From CALLCD01 sp039817885 (lineage in GTDB: Bacteria; Pseudomonadota; Alphaproteobacteria; Caulobacterales; Hyphomonadaceae), in the NCBI GenBank assembly GCA_039817885.1, contig JBCBUY010000003.1:21264-85263 (forward strand): 64,000 nt of DNA. The letters are read 5' to 3'. The translations under genes and the position numbers were made by a program. Below are positions 26,982 through 36,003 of this stretch, piece by piece (positions within the stretch are counted from its first letter, which is position 1; the number at the start of each line of letters is the position of its first letter). Under the pieces are notes generated by a model. That model was not told where the DNA came from. It searched no databases and worked only from the letters and a program-made list of their open reading frames with translations.

Positions 26982-28204
26982 TCCTGTGGTTCGGCAAAAA
27001 GAAGAAAAAGGATGAAGCCCTCGAGGCCGGTAAAGTGATCGAAGCCGAAGAGGCCGCGGCACGCGCTGAGGCCGCTGCTGAACGCGCCGAGGACGCTCAA
27101 ATCGCGGCCCAGCATGTTGCCGCTGAGGCCGAAGCTGCGGCCTTAAGCGAAGCAGCGGACCGGGCTGAGCGCGACCGTTTGGACGCTGCCGCCGCGGCCC
27201 GTGAGGCCGCAGAACAAACCTTGCCAGACCCCTCCGGCAGCGAACCTGACCCCGATCCCACAGCAGAGACCAAAGAACCCGGATTCTTCTCGCGTCTGAC
27301 CACGGGTCTGAAACGCTCCTCTTCCAAATTGTCCGACGGCATCACAGGCGTCTTCACCAAGAAGAAGCTCGACGATGAAACGCTCGAAGATCTGGAAGAC
27401 CTTCTCATCACTTCAGATCTCGGTGCAAAGGTCGCAGCCCGCGTGACGGCGAACATCGCGAAAGATCGCTTCGACAAGGAAATCAGCGACCAGGACATCA
27501 AAACGGCGCTTGCGAGCGAGATCACCGAAATCATGTCTCCTCGCGAAAAGATCGTCGACTTCGCCGACGGTCCACGCCCACGCATTGTGATGTTCGTCGG
27601 CGTCAACGGGTCCGGAAAAACAACGACGATTGGCAAGATCGCGTCTCGGCTGAAAGAACAGGGCGCAAAGGCCATGCTGGTCGCCGGCGACACATTCCGC
27701 GCTGCCGCCATTGAGCAACTCTCCGTATGGGGACAACGCGCTGGTATCGAGGTCGTTGCCAACGCGCCTGGTGCAGATGCAGCTGGCCTCGTCTTTGAAG
27801 CGGTGGAGCGGGCGAAAGCAGAGAATTATGATCTCGTTCTCATCGATACGGCAGGCCGCCTACAAAACAAAACCGAGCTGATGAGCGAACTCTCAAAGAT
27901 CGTTCGTGTCACGCAGAAGCTCGACCCCGATGCGCCGCATGATGTGATCCTCGTGCTTGATGCCACAGTTGGGCAAAATGCCCTTTCCCAGGTTGAGGCC
28001 TTCCGCCATACGGCGGGGGTCACTGGTCTTGTCATGACCAAGCTTGACGGCACAGCCAAAGGCGGCGTGCTTGTCGCAATCGCCGAAGCGCATGCGCTGC
28101 CGATCCACTTTGTCGGCGTCGGTGAAAAGGCCGAAGACCTACAACCCTTCTCAGCAGAGGCCTATGCCAAAGCGCTTGTCGGCCTGGAGGCAATCAACAC
28201 ATGA
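26978..28204 (+). CDS. ftsY: Signal recognition particle receptor FtsY
   Basis: The 408-residue GTPase docks the SRP-ribosome complex at the inner membrane. The N-terminal acidic/Ala-rich A domain (about 10-100) is long and of low complexity. The NG domain holds GVNGSGKT (208-215), DTFRAAAIEQL, LIDTAGRL and TKLDGTAKGG in order. ATG 26978 overlaps the mtaB stop; an in-frame GTG 9 bases earlier is less likely. A stretch of Lys near the start could help membrane contact. Confidence 0.96.
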   Translation: MILWFGKKKKKDEALEAGKVIEAEEAAARAEAAAERAEDAQIAAQHVAAEAEAAALSEAADRAERDRLDAAAAAREAAEQTLPDPSGSEPDPDPTAETKEPGFFSRLTTGLKRSSSKLSDGITGVFTKKKLDDETLEDLEDLLITSDLGAKVAARVTANIAKDRFDKEISDQDIKTALASEITEIMSPREKIVDFADGPRPRIVMFVGVNGSGKTTTIGKIASRLKEQGAKAMLVAGDTFRAAAIEQLSVWGQRAGIEVVANAPGADAAGLVFEAVERAKAENYDLVLIDTAGRLQNKTELMSELSKIVRVTQKLDPDAPHDVILVLDATVGQNALSQVEAFRHTAGVTGLVMTKLDGTAKGGVLVAIAEAHALPIHFVGVGEKAEDLQPFSAEAYAKALVGLEAINT

Positions 28205-28788
28205 GCTGGATACGGACAATATCCGTTTCTGCCGCGACTGGCCGTCTCAAGAAACTTTATGATCAACTTAAGGGGCCGGGTGATGTCGTTGACGATGTTA
28301 TGCTCGCCCATTCGCTGCGCCCGCACGCCCTGGAGGGGCATATCGCACTTTACAAGAATGTGCTTCATCACACCAGCAATGCCCTACCGAAATGGGCCCT
28401 GGAAATGATTGGTGTGTCGGTCAGTCTGCTGAACGGCTGCTGCTATTGTCGAGATCATCATTCGGCCGGGCTACGCGGATTAATCGGGGCAGACCAAGCC
28501 GCCCCCATCCTGTCTGCTCTCAAAGATGGTGATATTCACGCTGTACCGGTTGACCCGAAATATCATGCCGCCCTTGTTTACGCCGCCAAGCTTACCCGCT
28601 CGCCGGGGGATATGGTTGAGGCTGACATAGATGCGCTGCGGGCCGCCGGCTTCGATGATGGTGAGATCCTGGAGATCAATCAGGTCACGGCCTATTTCAA
28701 TTACGGCAACCGCGCGTCGCTCGGCTTGGGTGCGTCAACCGAAAACGACATTCTCGGTCTATCGCCGGAGACGACAAAGGCTAGTTGA
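28201..28788 (+). CDS. AhpD-like / carboxymuconolactone decarboxylase-family protein
   Basis: The 195-residue protein has an all-helical AhpD-like core with the redox motif CCYCRDHH (about 80-87), the CxxC...H arrangement used in alkylhydroperoxidase D-type proteins. It resembles the uncharacterised peroxidase-related group. It overlaps the ftsY stop by four bases (ATGA). A peroxidase or disulfide-reductase role is inferred from the motif. Confidence 0.75.
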   Translation: MSWIRTISVSAATGRLKKLYDQLKGPGDVVDDVMLAHSLRPHALEGHIALYKNVLHHTSNALPKWALEMIGVSVSLLNGCCYCRDHHSAGLRGLIGADQAAPILSALKDGDIHAVPVDPKYHAALVYAAKLTRSPGDMVEADIDALRAAGFDDGEILEINQVTAYFNYGNRASLGLGASTENDILGLSPETTKAS

Positions 28789-29905
28789 TCGCAAACGCGG
28801 CCGATACGGCGTCGACGAGATCCAGCATGTCGCCCATCTGCTGAACGGCGAGACGCACTGCTTCGTCTCCCTCCAAGCCGGTATCCTCACTCGTCAAATC
28901 AAACCTGTTCGGCCCTTCAATCGCGAACACGAGATGCTCACCCTGGGCCGTTGCGCGAATGTCTTCACCATGGGCAAGTTCGGTCACCCGGGACATCACA
29001 TTGGGCGTGAAGACAAATCGCGCTTCCACCTGATCATTCGAACGGACGCGAAAACGATCGGCAAACTCCACGGATTCCAGTTTGACATCTTCGAGGCGTT
29101 CTGCATCTCCGGCTCTATGCCAGCCGACGTCACGGGATCGGAACTGTGTCGTGCCCTGCAAAGCACGCGGCAGTTTCAGCACAATGAGCAGTGCATGTTC
29201 CGCCGGACAGGTTTTTCCCTCGTCGGTGCGCCGTGACTGTCGAACCACTTCAAAGGCATCGAAATGGATACCCGCATGATCGCCGGCAAATCCGTCTTCC
29301 AGCCGCGTGAGCCCTGTCTCCCGGGCCTTTTTGGTTGCCTCGTCCGCCGCGCCGATGTGGATGACGGCCACCAATTCAACCAGACCTGATGCGCGGGCAG
29401 CATCCACCGCCGCGTTCTGACCACCATACTTCTTGAGGGCTTCGCCCAGTTCGCGAAAGGCGTCTTGGAACAGGCCTTCCTTGCTCTGCTGCTCGATAAG
29501 GCCAACGCTGCCGCCGGGCGCTGCGACATATGTCAGACCCAGATGCTGCGCGAGGGGGGAGAACACGGCGTCGCGAAAGGCAAGATCATCGACCATTTTC
29601 AAGATGTATCGCTTCACGAATCGCAAGATCGCCGGCTTGCCAACAAACCAGCCGATGACGCCCGCTAAGACGATCCCCAAAAACCCGAATAGCGACGACA
29701 GGAAAAACGCCAAAAACACACCGGCGACAGCAACAGCGCAGCCGGGACCATAGGTGGCGTTAATCGGATTGGGGTCCCGAATGCGGGCGACGCCCCCAGC
29801 GAGGCGTGGAAGCACCTCTTGCTCGGCAACGGAACGTATCTCGGCAAACCCTGGACGCGCTTCAAGCGCTTCCCAGGATTGCGGCAGAATAGGTGGTTTC
29901 GCCAT
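28781..29905 (-). CDS. DUF3137 family membrane protein
   Basis: The 374-residue protein has two adjacent hydrophobic segments (about 55-95) after a short cytoplasmic head, and a large soluble C-terminal domain (about 110-374) of the DUF3137 type (galanin-unrelated, function unknown). ATG 29905 with GGGGAG before it is preferred over a frame extension. Its 3' end overlaps the AhpD-like gene by 8 bases in convergent orientation. The divergent ABC ATPase starts 103 bases away. Confidence 0.7.
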   Translation of the reverse strand: MAKPPILPQSWEALEARPGFAEIRSVAEQEVLPRLAGGVARIRDPNPINATYGPGCAVAVAGVFLAFFLSSLFGFLGIVLAGVIGWFVGKPAILRFVKRYILKMVDDLAFRDAVFSPLAQHLGLTYVAAPGGSVGLIEQQSKEGLFQDAFRELGEALKKYGGQNAAVDAARASGLVELVAVIHIGAADEATKKARETGLTRLEDGFAGDHAGIHFDAFEVVRQSRRTDEGKTCPAEHALLIVLKLPRALQGTTQFRSRDVGWHRAGDAERLEDVKLESVEFADRFRVRSNDQVEARFVFTPNVMSRVTELAHGEDIRATAQGEHLVFAIEGPNRFDLTSEDTGLEGDEAVRLAVQQMGDMLDLVDAVSAAFAIN

Positions 29906-30008
29906 TGGTCTCCCCTTGAGGTCCAAGTGTTATCCGGTTGATCGCGATTGCCCAAGACCGCAAGCCGTCCTACGAAGCGGACACAGCAAAGACAAAGCGC
30001 GCATCTAT

Positions 30009-30947
30009 ATGTCCCTCCCCGACCAGGCCATCTCTGTTCGTAACCTTGAAAAGATCTATCCTGCCATCGGGAAGGTCGAGGCGAAGCACGCCCTGAAGGG
30101 CCTGACCCTCGATATCGCGCGCGGATCGATCTTCGGTCTTCTCGGCCCGAACGGTGCCGGGAAGTCGACCTTCATCAACATCCTCGCCGGCCTTGTGACG
30201 AAGACAAGCGGAACCGTCAGCATTTGGGATATGGATGTCGACCGTTATCCCCGCCAGTCGCGCGCCGCCTTGGGTGTGGTGAACCAGGAGATCGTGACCG
30301 ACCCGTTTTTCACACCGGAAGAGACGCTCGAACTTATGGCGGGGTATTACGGCGTCCCGGACCGGGAGCGCCGCACCGTCGAGATCCTCGAGGCGGTTGG
30401 CCTAGGCGACAAGAAGGACGCCTATACCCGTCAGCTATCGGGCGGCATGAAACGGCGTCTCATGGTGGCAAAGGCGCTCGTCCACAATCCACCGGTCCTG
30501 ATCCTCGACGAGCCGACAGCCGGTGTCGATGTCGAGCTTCGCCGCAGCCTCTGGGAATATGTCGGTGAGCTTCACAAGGCGGGGACGACGATCATCCTGA
30601 CAACGCACTATCTGGAAGAAGCCGAGGAGCTTTGCGACACCATCGCCATCGTCAATCATGGTGAAATCATAGCGTCTGAGCCAACGCCACAGCTCCTGAA
30701 GCGGCTCGACCACAAGACCCTCGCCGTCACCCCGCGTGCGCCCCTCGCCGGCGTTCCGGACGCCTTGTCCGACCTTGATGCGGCGATCCGTGCCGATGGC
30801 ACCCTGGCGATTACCTACCGCAAATCCGAGACCGGCATTGGCCGCCTTCTGGAACAGGTCCGCGCCTCCGGCATCAGCATTGCCGACCTTGCCACCGAAG
30901 AACCAGACCTAGAGGACGTGTTCGTCGCGCTGACCAGCGATGGATAA
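30009..30947 (+). CDS. ABC transporter ATP-binding protein (YadG-like)
   Basis: The 312-residue ATPase has Walker A GPNGAGKS near residue 48, Q-loop in VNQEI, signature LSGGMKRRL near 148, Walker B LILDEPTAGVD and the H-loop in TTHYLEEAEEL. The C-terminal extension (about 225-312) is typical of exporters of the YadG/NatA class. The permease that would complete the transporter is not adjacent: the next gene, overlapping by 8 bases, encodes a PLP enzyme. Confidence 0.9.
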   Translation: MSLPDQAISVRNLEKIYPAIGKVEAKHALKGLTLDIARGSIFGLLGPNGAGKSTFINILAGLVTKTSGTVSIWDMDVDRYPRQSRAALGVVNQEIVTDPFFTPEETLELMAGYYGVPDRERRTVEILEAVGLGDKKDAYTRQLSGGMKRRLMVAKALVHNPPVLILDEPTAGVDVELRRSLWEYVGELHKAGTTIILTTHYLEEAEELCDTIAIVNHGEIIASEPTPQLLKRLDHKTLAVTPRAPLAGVPDALSDLDAAIRADGTLAITYRKSETGIGRLLEQVRASGISIADLATEEPDLEDVFVALTSDG

Positions 30948-32061
30948 GACGCCGCCGCCCATTGAAGAACGGCTGTTGCGCCTGCTGCATCACCGCTCAG
31001 AAGGCCTCAAACGCGGCGAGGCCATCGGCCTGCCCATAGAGAATACCAGCACCTTCTATCTGCCAGGCGACCCGCAGGACGGCGATTATTCCTATACGCG
31101 CGAGGGCAATCCAACCTGGACGGCGGTGGAAGCCCAGCTATCGATCCTCGAGGCGGCCCCGGCGCTCGCCTTTCCATCAGGCATGGCGGCGATCTCCGCC
31201 ATTATGCTTACCGAGCTCCGGCCCGGCGATAAACTGATCATGCCGAGCGACGGATATTATGGCGTCCGAGCCTTTGCCGCCAATGTATTAGAGCCGTTCG
31301 GCGTTAGCGTGGTACACTGGCCCACGGCAGATTTTGCAACTGCACCTATCGAAGGTGCGAAGATGATCCTTATAGAGAGCCCATCTAATCCCGGTCTGGA
31401 CGCCTGTGATATCAACGCCGTGGTGGAGCGAGCCCACGCGGCCGGTGCGCGCGTCGCGGTCGACAATACCACGCTCACCCCCCTCCTCCAGCAACCGCTC
31501 GATCTTGGGGCAGATCTCGTTGCCGTGTCCGACACTAAGGCCATGTCCGGCCATGGTGATGTCCTTTTCGGCCATGTCGCCTCGCGCGATGCAGAGGCGA
31601 TGCAGCGGGTCGCAACCTGGCGGAAAGTCTCCGGCGCAATCCCAGGCCCGACAGAGGCGGCCCTTGTCCATCGCGGGCTGGAGACCGTTGAGGTCCGGCT
31701 GGCGCGAATGTGTTCCAATGCGATGGCTATTGCGCGTCGGCTGTCGCGTCATTCAAAGGTGAGCGGTGTGCGCTATCCAGGTCTCACCGAAGACCCCTCG
31801 CACCAGATTATGGCAAAGCAATCGCGCGACTTTGGATTCATCATTGGCTTCTGTTTGCCAGACAAGACCATCGCGGAGAATTTTCTATCCGCCTGCACCG
31901 CCGTCACCAATGCCACCAGTTTCGGCAGTGTCCACACCTCCGCAGAGCGCCGCGCACGCTGGGGTGAAGCGATCCCTGAGGGCTTTATCCGCTTCTCCGT
32001 CGGTTGCGAACCGCTGGAACCGCTCTGGCATGATATTCAGCGCGCTTTGGAAACCGCCTAA
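30940..32061 (+). CDS. Cys/Met-metabolism PLP enzyme (trans-sulfuration family)
   Basis: The 373-residue fold-type I PLP enzyme has the Cys/Met metabolism family pattern: YTREGNPT near 45, FPSGMAAI near 88, and the PLP Lys in SDTKAMSGHGD near 195 where most members have SxTKYxxGHSD. Cystathionine gamma-synthase, beta-lyase and gamma-lyase cannot be told apart here. The start overlaps the ABC ATPase stop, so the two are co-translated. Confidence 0.85.
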   Translation: MDKTPPPIEERLLRLLHHRSEGLKRGEAIGLPIENTSTFYLPGDPQDGDYSYTREGNPTWTAVEAQLSILEAAPALAFPSGMAAISAIMLTELRPGDKLIMPSDGYYGVRAFAANVLEPFGVSVVHWPTADFATAPIEGAKMILIESPSNPGLDACDINAVVERAHAAGARVAVDNTTLTPLLQQPLDLGADLVAVSDTKAMSGHGDVLFGHVASRDAEAMQRVATWRKVSGAIPGPTEAALVHRGLETVEVRLARMCSNAMAIARRLSRHSKVSGVRYPGLTEDPSHQIMAKQSRDFGFIIGFCLPDKTIAENFLSACTAVTNATSFGSVHTSAERRARWGEAIPEGFIRFSVGCEPLEPLWHDIQRALETA

Positions 32062-32070
32062 GTTGTTGTC

Positions 32071-32973
32071 TTATTCGGCGGGCACGATCTGCGGCTTGTA
32101 TTTCGGGCAGTCACTTCGACAGACGCCATCATGTGACCACTCCGGTGGCCGCCACAGATAAGCAAGTTTGTCCTGCCATCGGTCGGCAACTGCCATACGA
32201 TCGAACAATTGCCGAAAACCGGCGAATTGCGCTGTCAGCGGATTGTTGTCGTGTACCGGTTTGATCAAGCCAACGACGGGTGTCTCATCATAGGGTTCGA
32301 ACGTCCCAAACACGCGATCCCAAAGGATGAAAACCTGTGAGAAGTTCTTGTCGATATATTTTGGTTGGTTGGCGTGATGGACCATGTGATTGCGCGGTGT
32401 CGCAAATATGCGCTCCAACCAACCAAGGTCCCCCACATAACTTGCATGGTTCCAGATTCCGAACATGCTCTTGACCACGGCAACGGCAAGATAGACCGTT
32501 GGCGGCACGCCAAGACATGATGCGGCCAAGGCACCAGCGATCTGCAGCTGGCCGTCGAGATAAAAACCTCGCGCAGCCGTGGAATGATTGAACTCATTCG
32601 ATGAATGGTGGATGGCGTGGAAGGCCCAGAGCAAGCCGACGCGGTGGCCAAGCCGATGTTCCCAGTAATAGGCAAGTTCATGGCATAGAAATGCGATGAT
32701 GAGCGCCAGCCAAACAGCGTCAATGGTCATCACCCGGGCATTATTATACACCCAAACCGAGAGCGCCAGCGGCACAGCAAGCGCGACGGCCATGCCGACC
32801 AAACTGTTCATCAAGTTCAATCCGATGCTGCAGAGCGCATCGCCATTATTGTACTCGCCACGACGACGAATGACATAGAAAATCCGTTCCGAGATGATCA
32901 TGCCGAAATAGGCCGTCGCGAGAAACCAAATCGCATTCTCGCCGCCGACAAATTCAACCCATTGTTCCAACAT
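32071..32973 (-). CDS. Sterol desaturase / fatty acid hydroxylase family membrane protein
   Basis: The 300-residue protein has four to five membrane segments and three His clusters: HELAYYWEHRLGH, HAIHHSS and HHANQPKYIDKN. These form the di-iron site of ERG3/fatty acid hydroxylase proteins that insert oxygen or a double bond into lipids, sterols or carotenoids. It lies just outside the carotenoid genes, so a carotenoid or hopanoid substrate is conceivable but not shown. It is convergent with the PLP enzyme with 9 bases between stops. Confidence 0.8.
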   Translation of the reverse strand: MLEQWVEFVGGENAIWFLATAYFGMIISERIFYVIRRRGEYNNGDALCSIGLNLMNSLVGMAVALAVPLALSVWVYNNARVMTIDAVWLALIIAFLCHELAYYWEHRLGHRVGLLWAFHAIHHSSNEFNHSTAARGFYLDGQLQIAGALAASCLGVPPTVYLAVAVVKSMFGIWNHASYVGDLGWLERIFATPRNHMVHHANQPKYIDKNFSQVFILWDRVFGTFEPYDETPVVGLIKPVHDNNPLTAQFAGFRQLFDRMAVADRWQDKLAYLWRPPEWSHDGVCRSDCPKYKPQIVPAE

Positions 32974-33298
32974 CAGGTAGCCTCCCGTCCATCCGACACG
33001 TCATCATCAATATCTGCTCGTTACCGGCGCGAGCATCTCCGAATACCGCGCAAGACACAACGGAAAAGATCGATCAGGATCTCAATATCGCTATTCTGGC
33101 GAATAAGCTCTCTAATTTCGCCTCAGGCGGGACATTTCGAGCTGGACGGATCTCTTTGGGTGTCAGATCCGTGTCGGAGGCTTGGTAAAAGCCAGTCTTT
33201 TCAAACCACTGAATACGAGCCCGGATCGAACGAGACACCCACCGCGCCAAAAGTGGGTGTCTGGCGGGCCATCTATCCCCGGATTTTTGTAGGATAGA
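32974..33298. other. Intergenic region with three hairpins at the photosynthesis cluster border
   Basis: This 325-base stretch carries no convincing gene. It holds three inverted repeats: ACGGATCT (33146-33153)/AGATCCGT (33165-33172), the 9-bp-stem repeat element at 33234-33261, and ATCTATCC (33271-33278)/GGATAGAT (33292-33299) directly after the TraB stop. The last may end transcription of the minus-strand TraB genes. The promoter of the sterol desaturase-family gene should also be here. Confidence 0.5.
33234..33261 (+). repeat. Dispersed hairpin repeat, copy 1
   Basis: Stem GACACCCAC (33234-33242), loop CGCGCCAAAA, stem GTGGGTGTC (33253-33261). The 27 bases from 33235 recur exactly, in reverse complement, at 41737-41763, including the loop. 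A repeated hairpin with a conserved loop suggests a REP-like element rather than a simple terminator. Confidence 0.7.
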
Positions 33299-34177
33299 TT
33301 AGGGACCCGAGATCTCGTATCCCCGGTCGCGCAGCATGGTGATGACGCTATCCGGTCCAGCAAGATGGGCTGCGCCCACGGCGATCAGAATGTTTCCCTC
33401 ACCGTCAAGCATGGCCTCGATACGCGGGATCCAGTTCTCGTTCCGCTCGACCAATATGGCGTCGTAGAAGGTCTGGCTTCCAAACTCTTCAGGAGTAACT
33501 TTTTCTCCAATCGCCTCAACATCACCGGCCAGCCAGTCGGCCACGAGGCCATCGATTTCTTCGATGTATCCGTCGACCAGGCCTTCTGCGCCGAGTGTAT
33601 CAAATTCGTCCTGGGATTCCCGCATGACCTCGAATTGTTCCTTGAGGCTCATGGAGGCGATTCCGCCGAGCTGCTCTTCGACTGTCTCAAGTTCACATAG
33701 CGTCTTGCCAGTCTCAAGAACTTCAGGATGCAGCGAGAACTCTACCCCTTCAACAAGCCCGGCCCGGCTTGCCACATATTGCTCTATGGTCAAGCCGGCG
33801 AACCAGGGCTGCATGACGTTGAGACTTGGAAAAGGAATGCCGAGCTCCTTGGCGATCGCTTTGACTTCCTCTGTTTCATCTTCGGTCAAATAGTCGGTCA
33901 TTCGCTCGCCAGACGGCATAAGCCCGCGACTGAAGCTGAGGCCGACAACTTCCAGGGCCCTGCCGATGGCATCAAGTTCGAAGCAAACCGTATCGGCCGC
34001 GTCAAAGGCAGCTTCAATGCGATCAGATCGCCAGTCCGTGTCCGGCGGTAAAAGGTGGACCGTGCCGATAATATTGATCGTCGTGTCATCATCCGCCAGA
34101 GTCCACATGGCAGGTTCGGCATTGGCACCAAGCCCGAACATAAACAGGCTTGCTGCAGCTAACGCTGATTTGGGCAT
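33299..34177 (-). CDS. TraB/GumN family protein (copy 1)
   Basis: The 292-residue protein has a signal peptide (about 1-21) and the TraB/GumN hallmarks: a first GTVHLL motif (near 37) and a late GAAHLAG motif (near 270), the two GxxH blocks thought to form a metal-dependent hydrolase-like active site. It should act in the periplasm. ATG 34177 fits GCGGAG spacing better than ATG 34183. It follows its paralogue at 34208-35167 by 30 bases on the same strand. Confidence 0.8.
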   Translation of the reverse strand: MPKSALAAASLFMFGLGANAEPAMWTLADDDTTINIIGTVHLLPPDTDWRSDRIEAAFDAADTVCFELDAIGRALEVVGLSFSRGLMPSGERMTDYLTEDETEEVKAIAKELGIPFPSLNVMQPWFAGLTIEQYVASRAGLVEGVEFSLHPEVLETGKTLCELETVEEQLGGIASMSLKEQFEVMRESQDEFDTLGAEGLVDGYIEEIDGLVADWLAGDVEAIGEKVTPEEFGSQTFYDAILVERNENWIPRIEAMLDGEGNILIAVGAAHLAGPDSVITMLRDRGYEISGP

Positions 34178-34207
34178 CGACATCTCCGCTTTGGGTGTGG
34201 TCTCAGC

Positions 34208-35167
34208 TCACAATCTGTCGGTTGTGTGACCAAAGTCTTGCAATTGATCCTGCAGACTATCTTCACCGACCAGATGTGCCGCGCCGACGGCAATCACGAA
34301 TTGTCCGGCTTCATTGTCCAATAATGTATCGATCTGGCGGGCCCATTCTTCATTGCGCCCGGTCAGCATAATTGCCGTCGCCTCCTCGGAAACAAAGGTC
34401 TCATCTTCCTCTACCAGTTGGCCCAGGGCATCCGTATCGCCCTCTAGCCACACCTCAATCATCGTATCGAGTGTGTCTGGTTCATCTTCAATTTGGCGGG
34501 CGGTTTCGACCAACATATCGATCTGGCTGCCTTCGGAGATGCTGGCAAGAAGCTCGACCTGGTGCGCCCCGGTTTCAAGGAACCGTGTCGGCACGCCAGC
34601 GCGTTTTGCCTCCTGCGTCAAAACCCGTTCGACGCCGTCATCGCGGTTGAACCCCCTGCGTGTCAGATGAACATCAGACATTTGGATAGAGGCAAGCCAT
34701 GGCCGCATATTATCGAGTCCGGATGGAGGAATACCAAGAATCTCAAGCGCTTCTGCAACCTCTTGCTGCTCCTCCTCATCCAAGCGATCACTCAAGGTCG
34801 AGCCATCCGTATAAAGGCCGAGGTCCGTCACAGCTTGAACCAAAATGGTCTGTGCCGAGGTGCTTTCCACATCGGCCTCAAAGTAAATTGCGTCGGCGTC
34901 CCTGACAGCTTCCAGGACATCGTCGCGCAGCCAGTCCGTGTTTGGCCGGAGGATATGCACCGTTCCGAATAGGAAGACGGTCGTGTCGTCATCCGACACA
35001 CGCCACAGGGCAGGACGGGAGCTGTCTTCAGTTCCAGCAGACACCACAAAAGGGGCAGGATCCACCGTCGTCTGCGTGGGGACAGCTCCTTCTGTTTCGG
35101 ATTGTCCTGAACAGGCGGCGGCAAAAACGCTCACACATAAACCTGCGGCGAGGCTGCGGAGATGCAT
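34208..35167 (-). CDS. TraB/GumN family lipoprotein (copy 2)
   Basis: The 319-residue protein opens with a lipoprotein signal (lipobox FAAAC near residue 19). Its core parallels copy 1: ALWRVSDDDTTVFLFGTVHIL matches AMWTLADDDTTINIIGTVHLL, and GAAHLVGEDS matches GAAHLAGPDS. One protein is soluble or exported and the other lipid-anchored, so they are likely tandem duplicates that diverged in location. ATG 35167 was chosen because the lipobox then lies at normal distance. Confidence 0.8.
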   Translation of the reverse strand: MHLRSLAAGLCVSVFAAACSGQSETEGAVPTQTTVDPAPFVVSAGTEDSSRPALWRVSDDDTTVFLFGTVHILRPNTDWLRDDVLEAVRDADAIYFEADVESTSAQTILVQAVTDLGLYTDGSTLSDRLDEEEQQEVAEALEILGIPPSGLDNMRPWLASIQMSDVHLTRRGFNRDDGVERVLTQEAKRAGVPTRFLETGAHQVELLASISEGSQIDMLVETARQIEDEPDTLDTMIEVWLEGDTDALGQLVEEDETFVSEEATAIMLTGRNEEWARQIDTLLDNEAGQFVIAVGAAHLVGEDSLQDQLQDFGHTTDRL

Positions 35168-35323
35168 GGGAGGGCTCTTTCTTATCCTATTGCTGCGGAT
35201 CATCTTTAAGGGCGTTGCTGCGCGGCGACCAGCCATAGGGTGGGATTTCGGTCGAGGGCCGATCGATGATCGGAGCCATGTGCCTGGCCGAACCAGGTGA
35301 CAAGCACAAATGCGTGCGATATG

Positions 35324-35341
35324 TGTCTATTTAGAATGACA
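35324..35341 (+). promoter_or_regulatory. PpsR/CrtJ-type operator at idi
   Basis: TGTC-tatttagaat-GACA, an exact TGT-N12-ACA palindrome with the extended TGTC/GACA arms. It covers the probable idi start codon (35336), so a bound repressor would sit over the start of the transcript. Confidence 0.65.
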
Positions 35342-35950
35342 GTTTCGAATGACTCCGATGAATACGTAATTCTTGTCGATGAATCCGATCGCCAGGTCGG
35401 GACAGGTGCCAAGCTTGAAACGCACAAACAGGGCCTTTTGCACCGGGCATTTTCGATTTTTCTATTCGATGACTCGGGGCGGACCCTGATCCAAAGGCGG
35501 GCCCAGGAGAAGTATCATTCCGGGGGATTGTGGGCGAATACATGCTGTGGACATCCACGCCCAGGAGAACAAATATCCGACGCCGCCCACCGACGCCTCG
35601 TCGAAGAGCTTGGTTTAGAGGTAGGACTTAATCTAGCATTTTCAAGTCGGTACAAGGCCGAATTGGATCATGGAATGACGGAGAACGAATATGTCCATGT
35701 CTTCTACGGCCATAGTTTGACAGCGCCGTTTCCAGAGCCGACTGAAGTTGCGGATGTCGCCTATGTCGGCCTTGAGGAGTTGAAGGGCACATCCCTGTAT
35801 CGCGGCGCGGCGCACACAGCCTGGCTGCGTCACTATGTCGATAACCACTATGCACAGCTGGTGGATATGCAACGCAGATGCGGGGTGGCCACAATTCCGG
35901 AGCGATCTACATCTAGCTTTGTTCAAAGGAAGGAGAAGCTACTTGGCTGA
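35336..35950 (+). CDS. idi: Isopentenyl-diphosphate delta-isomerase type 1
   Basis: This roughly 204-residue Nudix-fold isomerase interconverts IPP and DMAPP and so feeds CrtE. Visible features are VDESDRQVGT, HRAFSIFLF, the active-site Cys in NTCCGHPRPGE and the Glu in ENEYVHVF, with metal-binding His residues in the first two. The start is not settled: ATG 35336 gives the usual MxxEYVILVDE opening; ATG 35321 and GTG 35297 are possible. A PpsR-type operator overlaps the start, linking it to pigment genes. Confidence 0.9.
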   Translation: MTVSNDSDEYVILVDESDRQVGTGAKLETHKQGLLHRAFSIFLFDDSGRTLIQRRAQEKYHSGGLWANTCCGHPRPGEQISDAAHRRLVEELGLEVGLNLAFSSRYKAELDHGMTENEYVHVFYGHSLTAPFPEPTEVADVAYVGLEELKGTSLYRGAAHTAWLRHYVDNHYAQLVDMQRRCGVATIPERSTSSFVQRKEKLLG

Positions 35951-36003
35951 CAAGGTTTTGAAGCTAAATAGCTCATCATTCGAGATACGCCAGGAGGTTG
36001 AAT

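Noticed and set aside
26043..27062. A 339-codon minus-strand frame opposite mtaB and ftsY
   Set aside because: mtaB and ftsY are certain by motif; the antisense product has no recognisable fold and arises from high GC.
32260..32272. TTGATCAA-like FNR half-site
   Set aside because: The two half-sites lack the four-base spacer of an FNR box and the position is inside a coding region.
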